A program made the translations under genes and the position numbers. From the NCBI RefSeq assembly GCF_023343835.1, contig NC_064437.1:53580972-53644971 (forward strand): a stretch of DNA of 64,000 nucleotides, in the 5' to 3' direction. The DNA is from Lagopus muta (taxonomy: Eukaryota > Chordata > Aves > Galliformes > Phasianidae). The notes beneath the pieces are model-generated. The model did not search any database. It was not told where the DNA came from and worked only from the letters and a program-made list of their open reading frames with translations. Below, one piece after another: positions 13,560-24,400 of this stretch (position 1 is the stretch's first letter; every line of letters starts with the position of its first letter).

Positions 13560-16500
13560 GCAGCTGTCAGAATATGAACGACTTTAAACTTCTCTTGATT
13601 AGAATAACTCTTACCCCTGCAGCTACTAATTGCACCCAGGAAAGGTGGAGCCTTACTTTCCCTTCATGTCATCTGTTTGCACCAAGCAAACCAAACACTG
13701 AGAAGCTGGAAAACAGAGCCGAATTCAGAATTGCTCCATGCTTATTTCGGTGTACCGCTCCTTTCACTGCTATCACATTTCTTCTCATCAGTCTTTTTGA
13801 TTACATGTGAGCTAATCATGCTTTTAAGCTATGCCTGGCTCTTAGCTACCAGCGCTGCAGGCTGGCTGTCCCACAGCTGTGTTCACACCCATCTTTTACC
13901 ACCCTGAGTGCTCAGTGCAGTTTGGTGCCTGCATCTGCCTGCTTCTCAGCCCTGCTTCTCCGTATCCCACCTGAACAGCTGCAGAATGAGGCTTCTTTTC
14001 CTTCAAGCCTGCCTAGGATTATTTTGCTATACCTATACAGCAATAGCAGAGGGATGAGGAGCAAAGACCAGCTCCATCTCTTTGTATGTGGCACATACGA
14101 GGATGAAACAGGAGGTAAAAGAAAACAGGTGACAGATTTGAATGTGTATATGGCAAGGAATAGACAGGAGCAGGGAATGTTTAGATTTTCCTTCTCTTTT
14201 TTTTGTTATTACTTCCCCCTTCAACTCTGCTGCTGATATCAGGAATAAACATGAAATCCCAGCTGACTTTCAGAAGGAACATGATTACTCCAGTAGGATG
14301 ATTCATTTAGGGACTTAGCAGGCTGGGAAAGCCAACAGTTTGCAGGTTTCTTACAGCTTGTCCATCTAGAGCTATGTTTTGTGTCTAAAACCAGGGCGGC
14401 AGCAACATTTGTGGAACAGCCTGTGGAGGGACTGCTCCCACCCACTGGAGCTCTGGGAGTCATCCCACGCCCACAAAATGCAGAACATCCACCTGCCTGT
14501 TCCAGGCACTCATAGAGCAATGCAGAGATTCATAGCAGAAAAGCTAAGGTTGTTGTAAGAGAACCAAAACAATTAAGCAAGGGCTGGTAAGAGGCCTGCC
14601 CCAAAACTGGTTCAAAAGCTGGGCTTGGGCTGCTCACAGGATCAGCAGCATCTCATCCACTGCATCACACAAGCATTGCAGGTCAGGCAGCTCTGGCCTT
14701 GCCTTGGCATCCATGAGTGTGGGAGGATGAATGTATGAAGCTTGTGAAAATAGGAGTGAAATAAGTTTTCTTTAAAGTAAACTTCACCCTTCCTGAGAGT
14801 TCAAGTTAGATTGTTGCGTTTCATTTCCTGCAGGCACAGGGCAGCAAGCGTAGCTCACTTCCCGCCTCGCATGCTTTTCTGCACCCTCCCAGTCTAGCAC
14901 TCAAGCAAGCTTTCCCGTACTGCTGGCCCATACCACAGGGCTGAAATGAGTCATAAGCTTTTCTTGGATCTACAGCCAAATTGCTGCTAGAAATACACAA
15001 AATTGGGCAATATGCAGGGTTGGCTGGAACAATTCCCACCTAAGAAAAGTCAGGCATTTCTACAGCAGTCATTGATGTTCTTCATACTAAGGATTTTCAG
15101 GCATTACAAAGCATTGTCACTACACATTAGCTCCTCACGCGTTCAAGGAAGTCCATCCTTAACACCTTTATCCGAAGTTAGCAGTGGATATGCAACACCA
15201 TGGGGCTGATGCTGTATGCTCAGCACTGGCAACTACGGCCTGTGTTAACAGCAAGTGTGATGCTCTTTTGCTGGGCAACTGAGTACAGCTATGTTAATTC
15301 AGTCGCACTGTATTAATGTGACCATGTTCAGGTTCCAAGAAGGGCAGCACTGAAGTTTTAGCATGTTTCTCAGTTTTGGCTGCAGCACCAGTGGGGGTCT
15401 CTTCATGCTCTGTTGCATGTTTTCATCTCAGAGCAGCCTCTCTCTACCACAGCCTCCTGCTTCCAGCCAAACCTGACCTTCTCAATCTCAGAGTGAGTCT
15501 GGGCAGATACCCTCAGCCTCCCACAGCTGCAGATAAGCTACCAAAGAAAGACTGCTGCCTGTACACAAACAGCCTGTTCTGATCCGCACATCAAGCCTCG
15601 AGTTAAGGGCAACTGCTGCAGTGCAGATCTCACAGCTGAGGTTTACGTGGCAGTTTGACGTCCAAGGACCACTGCTGCAGCTGCATCCAGCACAGAACAC
15701 CTCCCATCCCAGCCCGTGCTGGGTTCTGCACTGCACCTCCATAGGCAAGAGGAAAGCTTACACATTTCAGTAGAGTTCCCCAACCTGCTGCTTTGCTACA
15801 GGACTGCATTGGTGTGCACCCTGCACACAAACAGCTGCTGGAGGGGGCTGGGATCTGCAGCAACAACGTTTTCCCTAGCAGGGATTGCACCAAACCCTTG
15901 CATTGCAAGTGAAAAAAAAACACAAAAACCCAACACACCAACAGGAGATTTAACTACCATACCCTGCATTTCCAACAGAAAGCAGATGCTGTACCAGAGG
16001 GCGCTTTAATTTCCTCCTGATAGCTGTAAGAGGAACTCATATTTAGGAAAAAAGAAAAAAAAAAGCCACCACCTCAGGTACGCAGTGGATGGTTTTCCGA
16101 AGTTACGCTGCTCTCTCCATCGGGTCATCGAGCCCATAGCAGAACGGCCGCTCTCTGAGCTCCTCCGACAGCAACAGCAGGAGCGTGCGGCCCCCTAGTG
16201 CCCGCTGCCGGCGTGTTCCCGTGCCCCGATGAGCCACCGCTCCGTGCCCACTGCCTCAGGGCGCCCTCCCAGCTCTGCGTCCTGGAGGCTCGGTGAAGCA
16301 CCATATGGCATCCCCAGGGCTCCGTGCCATGCGTGTGGGCAGCTGCAGCAGAGAACTGTTTGTCACCTCCATCCTGCCAGCCTGCAGCACAGGGCTGCCC
16401 TGTAGGGTGGCTGGGACAAGTTGGGTACCCCACAGGATGCTGAGTAGGATTCAGTCCCTCCACGCCCGGCTCCAGCTTCTTCGGTTTGCCTGGAAAGGTC

Positions 16501-18150
16501 TGAAAACCCCCAACGATTGGTGCGTTTTCCTACCATGCACAGATGATTCACTGCACTTTCCTCTGTAACCAGTGGGTGGATCCCCGCTGGATTTCCGGGA
16601 GCAGCGTTGACCCAGTTCCCGGTCTGGGGAGTTGCAGCCCAGCACCACCAAGCGCCTGCATCCCACTACCCCGTGCAATGCTTACAGCGCTAAGAGCACG
16701 CCAGCTCTTACCTCTCAGCGTCCCCCACGTATAAGGAAAGATTGCCATTTGCAAGAGCAGTGCTGGCCAATCCCCAAGCCTTTATATCGTGTTGATTGCA
16801 GTGCTAGCTATAAGGATTTGCCTAGCAGTGCTGACATTTCCCTTGGCATTTCTTGTCAGATGTTTGTGAGCATGGAGTGCTGTGGGAACTGGCACACTAC
16901 ATGCCCCTAACCCAGCTGTGGGACCAGGGCTCAGCGCCCAAAATCCCAATGTGAGGCTGCTGATGAAGGGTCCTCCTGACTCCAGCCCAACTCAGGGGCT
17001 GTTGCCACTAGATTCGGGTGCAGGAGCTGAGAGCTGGCACTTGGGGCTCTGGCACTGGCTGGGTCACAGATCTGAATCTGTTGTAGGACCCATCCTGCTT
17101 GGCCACACGGAACTCCTGACCCTGCTGAGGATTCTTTCAAGCAGAAACACGGCTTTGTCCATCAGGGAAAATACCAGCCCTTCCCAGCAGGGCTGGAGGG
17201 AAAACAGGAACCTGGAGGGGAAAAACAATCCCTGAGAAACTCCCTTCCCGCTGATTGTGCTTCCAGTGCAGCAAATGTGAGGAGGCTGCTCGTTTCCTCT
17301 ATCCTGTGTGTCCCCCCAGTCATTTCCATTTCTTTGCATTCCTGTGGGCTCACGAAATGTCCCCCAGTTTCTGTCTGTGTGGCCAAAAGTTCTCTAAGGA
17401 TGTGAAAATGTGACACGGGAAAGAAGTGTCTCCTCAGGTGGAGGGAAGCTTAGCCCAGAGGGCTGCAGTATGAGCAGAGCCATTGCTGTGCAGGCTCTTT
17501 GAATTGGAGATGCTGGCTCCATTAGGGATCGTTTTGGTAAATCCCTTGGCTCCATCTCATGCACTCAGGTGTAAAGCAGCCACTGGAGCCCCGCCGCCAG
17601 CAGCTTAGTAATCTCAGCCCTGCGGCCTTCCGGGTGCTTCCTGCCCTGAAACACACAGCCCCCAGAGGCACAAACGTTTGACAATTGTTAGCAGAGCACA
17701 CGGGCACTCACAGCCCAGGCAGATAGCAGTGCTGGTGCTGCTTTCCACCCGTGTACCCTTTTCCCATATTGATGTGTTTGCCCGTTGCTGTAGGAGCACA
17801 GGGAGTGTTGGCTCAGTGCTGCAGCCCCTGCCAGCATCACGCTCTCGCTTCCAACTCAGAGGGGAGCCCTGGGGGACCTGATGTCATGTCTGAGCAGAAC
17901 AATGGCGCCCAGTGGTGCGAGGGGGCAGGACAGCAGCAGGACAGCAGTCAGTGTCACCTTGAGGAAAAGAAGTCCCAGCAGCCCTCCCTTACCCTGCCAA
18001 AGCCAGCAGTGGCTGCAAGGGCTGCACACATCTGTGGAGCTGGAGGTGTACCAAGTGGGTTAAAAGGCGCACGCATGCCCCAATGCAGCCAGCAGTCAGG
18101 CTGAGACCAGACACCGCTCACCACACATGTGAGTGATTTGGGTGTCACCT
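13560..18150. other. Intergenic region without recognised gene
   Basis: No open reading frame here resembles a known protein or shows splice-linked coding segments. A small CpG-rich patch lies at about 16,080-16,260. The rest is ordinary unique-looking sequence. Confidence 0.6.
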
Positions 18151-18151
18151 C

Positions 18152-18232
18152 AGAATCACAGAATCATAGAATCACAGAATCACCCGGGTTGGAAGGGACC
18201 CCAAGGATCATGTAGTTCCAACCCCCAGGCTG
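18152..18232 (-). mobile_element. Short CR1 3'-end fragment
   Basis: Repeated AGAATCACAGAATCATAGAA followed by GGTTGGAAGGGACC and a GTTCCAACCCC block is the reverse complement of the CR1 3' tail with its 8-bp terminal repeats. Only about 80 bp remain. It lies some 490 bp upstream of the putative miR-146b promoter. Confidence 0.85.
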
Positions 18233-18587
18233 GGAGCAGTGGGAGAGGAGGTGGCTGACCCAAGGCCGGGTGATGCTAGGTCCCATCTGAGTCCTAGAGG
18301 GAATACCTCGTCCCCAAAGGCACAGCTGAGTGTTTCCTGAGCAGTGCCAGGGGGGCAAAGTTCAGCCAGGGCAGGAGAAGCCCCTCAGCCCCATAGCACT
18401 GGTGGTTCCTGGCTGTGCCCAAGGCAGCAGCCCGTGTTCCCACATCTGCCCTTTTCCAGGGTGTCAGAGCCTCTTGGAGGCCGCATCTCCCCACAACTGG
18501 CTCCCTGGAACGGGGATGCCGGTCGCTCCCTCCCACGGCTTCCCCTTTTCTCAGAAAGCCTGGAAACCAAAGGTGAAAGAAGTGGGT

Positions 18588-18707
18588 GGGAACCCCGCAC
18601 GCTGCCATCCAGGAAGAGAAGTGAGTAAGACGGCTGCAGTATTTAACGGTGCCTCCGCGGCACGGCTCACAGTCCTGCTGCCAGAGAGACAGAGCCGGGA
18701 GCTGCCG
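18588..18707 (+). promoter_or_regulatory. MIR146B: Putative promoter and first exon of the miR-146b primary transcript
   Basis: In order: a kappaB-like GGGAACCCC at 18588-18596, a TATA-like TATTTAA at 18640-18646, an initiator-like CTCACAGTCC near 18667-18676, and a strong splice donor CCG/GTGAGT after 18707. The spacing fits a TATA promoter with a short exon of about 40 nt. In mammals miR-146 genes are NF-kappaB driven; assigning this promoter to the microRNA downstream is inference. Confidence 0.5.
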
Positions 18708-20927
18708 GTGAGTGCCGGGGTCGAGTGCTGCGGGGGGGGCTATGCCAGAGCCAGGGTGAGGGCTGCTCCCATGCTGCTGCTCTTCCAGGAGCTGAAGCCC
18801 AGCTGTGGGTGAGGGCGAGCAGCAAGGATGCATCTTGCTGCTGTCAGGCTGATTGCTCCAACACAGGCTGCAGGGAAGGAGATGGCAGATCCACAAGTTT
18901 GAGCTTCTCCAGCTTGGCTTCAGTTCTAGCTGCAGCTTTTGGGGCAATCTGTGGAAGTGGAGCCATCCCACTGACATTTAACCATGGAGGGGGGTGTTTG
19001 TGCATAACCATTTCTGCAGACTTCCTGAGAAGACAAAGCAGGACCATCTGGATGAATGTCCTGTGCCAAGGGTGTGCAACACCCATGTGATGCTGCTGCC
19101 TGGTCCCAGGAACATCCTCTCTAATCAGTAGCTCCCATACTAACTAGCTGGCACTGCCAACGCCAGGGCACAGCTTCCTTATTAGCCTGGAGATGGGACA
19201 CTGAAAGGCAGAGCTCAGAGAGGAGCCTGGCACAGGCAGCACATGGGATGCACCAGTGTCTCAGCTCCCCAAAACCCCATGTAGGAACCAGTTTCTGCCA
19301 GATGAGCCCCTGCTTCCTGCAGGTGCCTGCGGTGCCGTGCCTGCGGTAGAGCCTCAGGGATGCTGCACTGTGGGGATGCAGCTTGCAGGAATAGCCACAG
19401 GCAAAATGAAGCATCTGGAGCTGTTCGTGCTTCAGTTCCCACATGCTTCCCATCATGCCCAGGGCAAACTGCCCTAGTACTGTGGGAGATGCCCAGGCCC
19501 CACAGTCAGGATGCCAAAACCAGATTGGCTGGGGCTTGCCCTGCTCCATCCAGGCATGCCAGGGCACAGAATAGGTAAGAGTACACCACTAGGCATACTG
19601 TGTGGCCCCATGGCCATCACTTCCACAGACTGCACAGAGAGGGATGGGACATCTCCTGGGACATGACAGGGAGGACATGTCAAGGCTGACCTCCCTCCTG
19701 CTTTTCTGCCTGAAACCCTTCCCTTTCCTTTGGAAATCAGCACACAGTGGAAGCCTAGGGAAAGCTTTTCCCTCTCCTTTGCCTTTCAGTCTCACAAAGC
19801 AGTGGCTGCTCACAGTGGCTGAGAGCCGGAGACAGCCTGAAAGAGCATTGCCAGGGCCCTGAGCCACCTCTCCCAACCGACACAGTGGCAGCAGAAGGCA
19901 CCCAGCCAGGATGGGGGATTCGCACTGCCCCAGTTGAACTTGGGTTCCCTGCAGGCAGACTTAAATAGATGCCCAGGCAGGCTGTTTAGCCACCGCAGAG
20001 CTTGTTCCTCATGCCAAAACCTGCTGGGTGCTTCCTCACTGAAATCTCTGCTGGTGCTTCAAGGCCGTGTGTCATTTCCCATCCCGAAGCCGAGCTGTCA
20101 GAGCTGGGGGCTCGACTCCCGCATGCACCCTCCCAGCTGTGCTCCTTCCCAGCGACCGTGAGCTGCTGCCGTCAGCACCGCGTTGAGCCACAGCTGAGCC
20201 AAAACATGTCTCCAGTGCATTCGGCTGCCAGCTCCTGGTTGGGCTGAAAACAAATGTCATTTAGTGGGGACAGGCTCTGCCCCGTCTGCTGGCAGCAGCT
20301 TGGTGCTGCTCACCAGGGTCCCTGTGTCTTCCCCTTCACTGCCCACCTGTGGCATCAGCAGCAGCACAAGCTGCAAGCAGGTACATAGGCAAAATTCCTA
20401 AGGCACCTGTTCCCAACATCCTCATCTACAAGAAGCAGTAGTTCTCCCAGCATACTGCAGAGCTCAGGGCTGACCTGATGCTCTGCAGCAGCTCCAAAGG
20501 ACAGGGTGACATGTGGAAGCACTAGGAAAAAAATAAGAAGCCAACTTCAGCAACATTTCCAAATAAAGCTGCAGCTCCCTGTGCTGCACCTGGGGCAGAG
20601 CAGTGCCAGAGCCCCCTTCCCACAGCAGCTCCCCAGTGCAAAATCTGTGTCAGCTCATTGCCTGCACTGCGTCATCGGCACTGTGAGCTCTTTGCTATTT
20701 TTTCCTCCTTGCAGATGGAGACCCAGCCGCACGGGGCAGTGGGAAGTCGGCGAGGACTGGCTGCTTGGCTTTGAGAACTGAATTCCATAGGCGTTAAAGC
20801 ATCCGAAAATGCCCTATGGATTCAGTTCTGCAGTTGGGCAGCTAATAAGCCTCCAGCCTTCAGGAAGAGAGAGGAGCTGAGTGCTGCGTCTGCAGAAACA
20901 CACACAGAGATCCCAGCAGGGATGGAG
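18670..20927 (+). ncRNA. Putative two-exon host transcript of miR-146b
   Basis: Exon 1 is about 18670-18707. A pyrimidine-rich tract ending in TTGCAG gives an acceptor just before 20715, and GGAG/GTGAGT after 20927 is a strong next donor, so exon 2 would be 20715-20927 and holds the microRNA hairpin. If that donor is not used, AATAAA at 21067-21072 or 21174-21179 could end the RNA. This resembles the mammalian miR-146a host, where the microRNA is also exonic in exon 2. Exons are predicted from splice signals only; no coding potential is evident. Confidence 0.5.
20761..20842 (+). ncRNA. MIR146B: miR-146b precursor hairpin
   Basis: The 5' arm at 20772-20793 begins TGAGAACTGAATTCCATAGG, the miR-146 mature sequence with seed GAGAACU; its 3' end continues GCGT as I recall for the chicken form. 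The 3' arm at 20812-20831 (CCCTATGGATTCAGTTCTGC) pairs with it leaving a single bulged U, across an 18-nt loop, and flanking CTGC/GCAG extends the lower stem. miR-146 dampens NF-kappaB signalling by targeting IRAK1 and TRAF6. Position between the SLF2 side and C10orf95, plus strand like MFSD13A and SUFU, matches the human MIR146B neighbourhood. Confidence 0.95.
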
Positions 20928-20929
20928 GT

Positions 20930-22264
20930 GAGTTATGACCACAGTGGAAAGCCCCGCACTCAGAGCTGCTCGAGGCAGCGGTCATTTGTTGCAGGCTTCC
21001 CCAAAGGGCTAAAAAGCCCTGCTATAAAATGGTTCTTCCATCTGGAAGTGGAATGGAACTTAAGGAAATAAACGTTGCTGCCTCCTGATGGTTGTAAGCC
21101 TGTGCTAAAAATATTCATTGTCAACACAGCAGCCTGGGTGTGCCTAGAAATCAGATTCCGGGCAGCATAACCCAATAAAACATGGAGAAGACAAACAGAT
21201 CAGGCTAAAGCCATGGGCCATGCCTGCTCCCTGGGCTGTCCCCAGCAGGACAGGTCATGGCAGGCTGTGGGAGCAGAGACAGGCAGTGCTCCTGCCAAGT
21301 GTTCACACAGATCAGCAGCATTATTCCATAGAAAGCTTTTCTGGACACAACTGGCTCTTTCCACCCGTCCATAGTATGACTCTGGGAGGCTTCGGCCAAG
21401 TTTGGGGAACAATTTCCATTACACCATGTTACAAAACTGTCAGCAGAAACATCCTAAATGTCTCTCTCCCAGATAACTGATGCAGGTCCTGGCAATTCAT
21501 GCAGCATCTGACCACCGTCAGGAGGCAACCCCCTGCTCCCCTTCTGTCCCTTAGATGTGCTGCCTGCACCTGCTGCAGAAACTCACCTAACACAGCCCAG
21601 CTTCACCTGCACCAGCTCTGTGATGCTGGAGAAAACCTGCAGCACCATATCTGACTGCTGCATCGCCACATAAGGATCTGAAGTGCAAGCTTTGGGATTA
21701 CTGCTTAAACTGCTGCCCTTCAGAAGGGATAACCACCAGCCATCGGCAGAGCCAACCTCTGCCCACTCAGCAGGCCCCACTGCTCACAGCACAGCTAGGG
21801 AGCAGCAGCAGCTTCAAGTTTCTGTAGCAGCTTTTCTGGTTCAGAGCTTTCACTGCTTCATGTGGCAGCAGAGCTCACCCATTTCAGAGAAACAAATGGA
21901 ACAGTCACATTAAATAAAAAGAAAAAATCCACTTGCATTTCTCTATAGTAATTCAAAGCCAGCAAGGGTCTCCATATGCACTCTCAGAGGCTGTCTCCAT
22001 CCACATGCTGACATGGAGCACTCCTTTCTTTCCTTCCATTGGGATGCTCATCTCCCACACAGCCTGTTGGAAGAAAATTACAGGGGGAAGAGAGCTACAC
22101 TTCTGGGGCACCCCACTGATGGGAGTGGGGCTCAATTACCAACCATCAAGGCAAGGAGACTTACACCTGAAGGGAGCAAACCACACAGGTCAAGATCCTG
22201 AGTTTGTAGAAAGGTTCCAGAACAGGTTGAGAGACATTCACAGTTAAAAAGCAGAAACAACTAT
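20930..22264. other. Intergenic stretch between miR-146b and the C10orf95 3' end
   Basis: Two AATAAA signals on the plus strand (21067, 21174) could end the miR-146b transcript. A small perfect stem, AGGGCT/AGCCCT around AAAA, lies near 21005-21020. Nothing else was recognised. Confidence 0.5.
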
Positions 22265-22269
22265 TTGCA

Positions 22270-23057
22270 TTCTTTTTTGAATTGTTTATTTATAATTATT
22301 TAAAAAGCACAAGTTTACAAGCAAGTCATTCTCAGACCCAGGAGAGCAGCTGCAGAGGTGCCACAGGACACAGAGCTCTGCTATCTGCAGCAAGGCAGCA
22401 CCCCCAGCCAGAGCTGGGTCAGACCCAGGAGAGAGCCTCAGGCAGCCACTTCAGCCAGGACACATGGCCAGGAGGATCAAGCACAAGGTTACCAAGTGTA
22501 AGAGGATCAGGACACGGAGATCTTCTGCCAGAGTGCAGCAAAGTGCTGTGTGCGGGCATCACACCATAAGTACATAAGTGCTACATCCATAAAACAGCAG
22601 TGATGATACACAGATATTCTTTACAGTTCCAGAGCACCCCTCTCCCCTCTGGGACTTGCACTGCCTTCAACTTGAAGGAAATCCAATTTTATCTCCTCAG
22701 GTGAGTGCCAGAAAGGGATCCAGCTCCCAGGACCTCCCCCTGGACAGTGTATGAAGAGGGCCATCTCACCAGGGGCTGCTCTCTGGGAATCCCCTCCCAG
22801 CCCATGGCCACCCAACCAAACCAGTGGATTCCAAAACCAGGACCAAAGAGCTGATCTGACAGACAGACAAGTGCCAGGTGGTTTCTTCACAGGACAGGCA
22901 TTGTGCATCAAACAGGAGAAGCTACCATAAGCTTGTGAGGGACACAGAGGAGTTAAAAGCCATGGGGAACAGTGGCACCCATTGCTTGAGCTGCTTCCTA
23001 GCTTCCAGCTGACTCCCTGGAGCTGCGGAGCATCTGTTTATTGTGTGACCAACTACA
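22270..23057 (-). other. 3' UTR of the C10orf95-like gene
   Basis: The minus strand has AATAAA at 22285-22290 (TTTATT on plus), 770 bases after the stop codon, followed by T-rich plus-strand sequence. Cleavage is expected near 22265-22270. No other coding sequence is seen here. Confidence 0.6.
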
Positions 23058-23732
23058 TCAACGTCTCAGTTTCTTTTTCTTCTTCCTGTTGCGGTCCTCA
23101 CTGCTGTCATCTGCTTCACTGGCACTGGGGGTCAGAGCCCTCTGGATGACATTTTTCTCCACTGTGTACTCCTGCTCTCCTACCTTGGGGTCCGCTTTGA
23201 CTAAGAACTCCCCTTTCCGGTAGGTGATGGAGACATTGGTCCGTGGGTAGGTGCCGTAAACCCTCCGGAGATCATCCTTCACAAATTCTGGGAGGTCTTT
23301 CCTTGGTCCAAACACCTTTGCAAGCTTCCCCCACTGAAGCTCCCCTCTCATGGTGAAGCCATCTGGCCACGTGTCTCGATAGTGGTCTGACCTGTGGTAG
23401 GCAGCATAGGGATTGTAGTTTGCATAGGGATTATACAGTGGGACAGGGACCACAGGGGGTAAATGCCAGGTATAGTACGGATGGAAGTAGGGGTTGGAAG
23501 CACTGTACAAGTGGTGGTACTCCACCTGACTGCCCACATAGTCAGGGTAGCTGCTTCTGTCTATCACAAAGGTCATGGGGCGGCTGTAGAAGTTGTGCAT
23601 GTAGATGGGAGGGAACATCGTGGAGCTGCTTGGGTCTTCCGCTCTCGCAGGGCGCAGTGGTAGGTAGGTGTGGGGAGGAGATGGGATCATGGCTGGACAG
23701 TAGTCCCGCGGTACAAAGCTGGGCTGGTACAT
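23058..23732 (-). CDS. C10orf95: C10orf95-like protein of unknown function
   Basis: A 224-residue single-exon reading frame from MYQPSF at 23732, with an in-frame TAA a few codons upstream fixing the start. Residues 1-110 are rich in Tyr, Pro, His and Asn (YHHLYSASNPYFHPYY, YNPYANYNPYAAYH). Residues about 120-200 are a more regular, charged segment (GELQWGKLAKVFGPRKDLPE, then RTNVSITYRKGEFLVKADPK). The tail has an acidic serine patch and ends KKKKKLRR, a likely nuclear or nucleolar signal. The name rests mainly on position: minus strand between MIR146B and MFSD13A, as for human C10orf95. No domain or function is known to me. An acceptor at 23796 shows that the exon begins at 23795 with short 5' UTR. 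Confidence 0.65.
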   Translation of the reverse strand: MYQPSFVPRDYCPAMIPSPPHTYLPLRPARAEDPSSSTMFPPIYMHNFYSRPMTFVIDRSSYPDYVGSQVEYHHLYSASNPYFHPYYTWHLPPVVPVPLYNPYANYNPYAAYHRSDHYRDTWPDGFTMRGELQWGKLAKVFGPRKDLPEFVKDDLRRVYGTYPRTNVSITYRKGEFLVKADPKVGEQEYTVEKNVIQRALTPSASEADDSSEDRNRKKKKKLRR

Positions 23733-24321
23733 GGTACAGGAGCTGGGGCTTTACTCCAGGAATACTTGGCCAGAGCAGTTGCTGAGTTTCAACAGCTGTG
23801 AGGACAGGAGTGGAAGAGAAAAACTTTACATTGTTACATGCTCCCAAACCAAGCTGAATAGGGGGGTGCACCTTGCACTGTATGCAAACCAACAGATTAA
23901 TCAAAGGATCTCCCCATTCATGCAGGTTATCATACAAACAGGTAGGTCTGTGTCCACGTCCACAACTCCTCTGGCAAGTCCTCACGTAGAGGCTTTTCAC
24001 TTTGGTCTCACTGGCTACCATTCATGTTCAAGGGTGCATTTACCCTGAGGAACTCCAGCCCACAGCTCAATTTGTCCCAACCCTGCCCTCAGAGGACCAG
24101 ATCACCCTCCAGGGTACTGAGCAATGTCCTCCCATGACTCATTCTCTCCCCCAAGAGCAGGAAGGGAATGCACACATACAACATGCTTAGGGTTTGTGTT
24201 TGTTTTAAACAGCTTGCTGCCGGACGGGGAGAGACCATGCACATAGCAACAAGTTTTTTTTCCCCACTGCTCTGAACCTTCACCCTTAACTACAGAGCGG
24301 CCACATGCCAGCAACTCTCAC

Positions 24322-24400
24322 CTGAGGCAAGAGGGTAAATGAAACTTATCCCTCTGTTCAGTGCTTTCCTCCAGTCCAGCAAGAGGTTTGACAGCCCCCA
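24322..24400 (-). other. Possible upstream noncoding exon of the C10orf95-like gene
   Basis: GCCTCAG/GTGAGAG on the minus strand gives a strong splice donor after 24322, the best one I see upstream of the 23795 acceptor. The upstream end of the exon is not determined. Speculative. Confidence 0.3.

Noticed and set aside
18294-18977. 227-codon minus-strand frame opposite the miR-146b promoter
   Set aside because: No recognisable family, overlaps a promoter and splice donor read on the other strand, likely chance.
19758-19773. Palindrome GGGAAAGCTTTTCCC as a kappaB site for miR-146b
   Set aside because: It is too long and has the wrong core for a 9-10 bp kappaB element, and it lies downstream of the inferred promoter.
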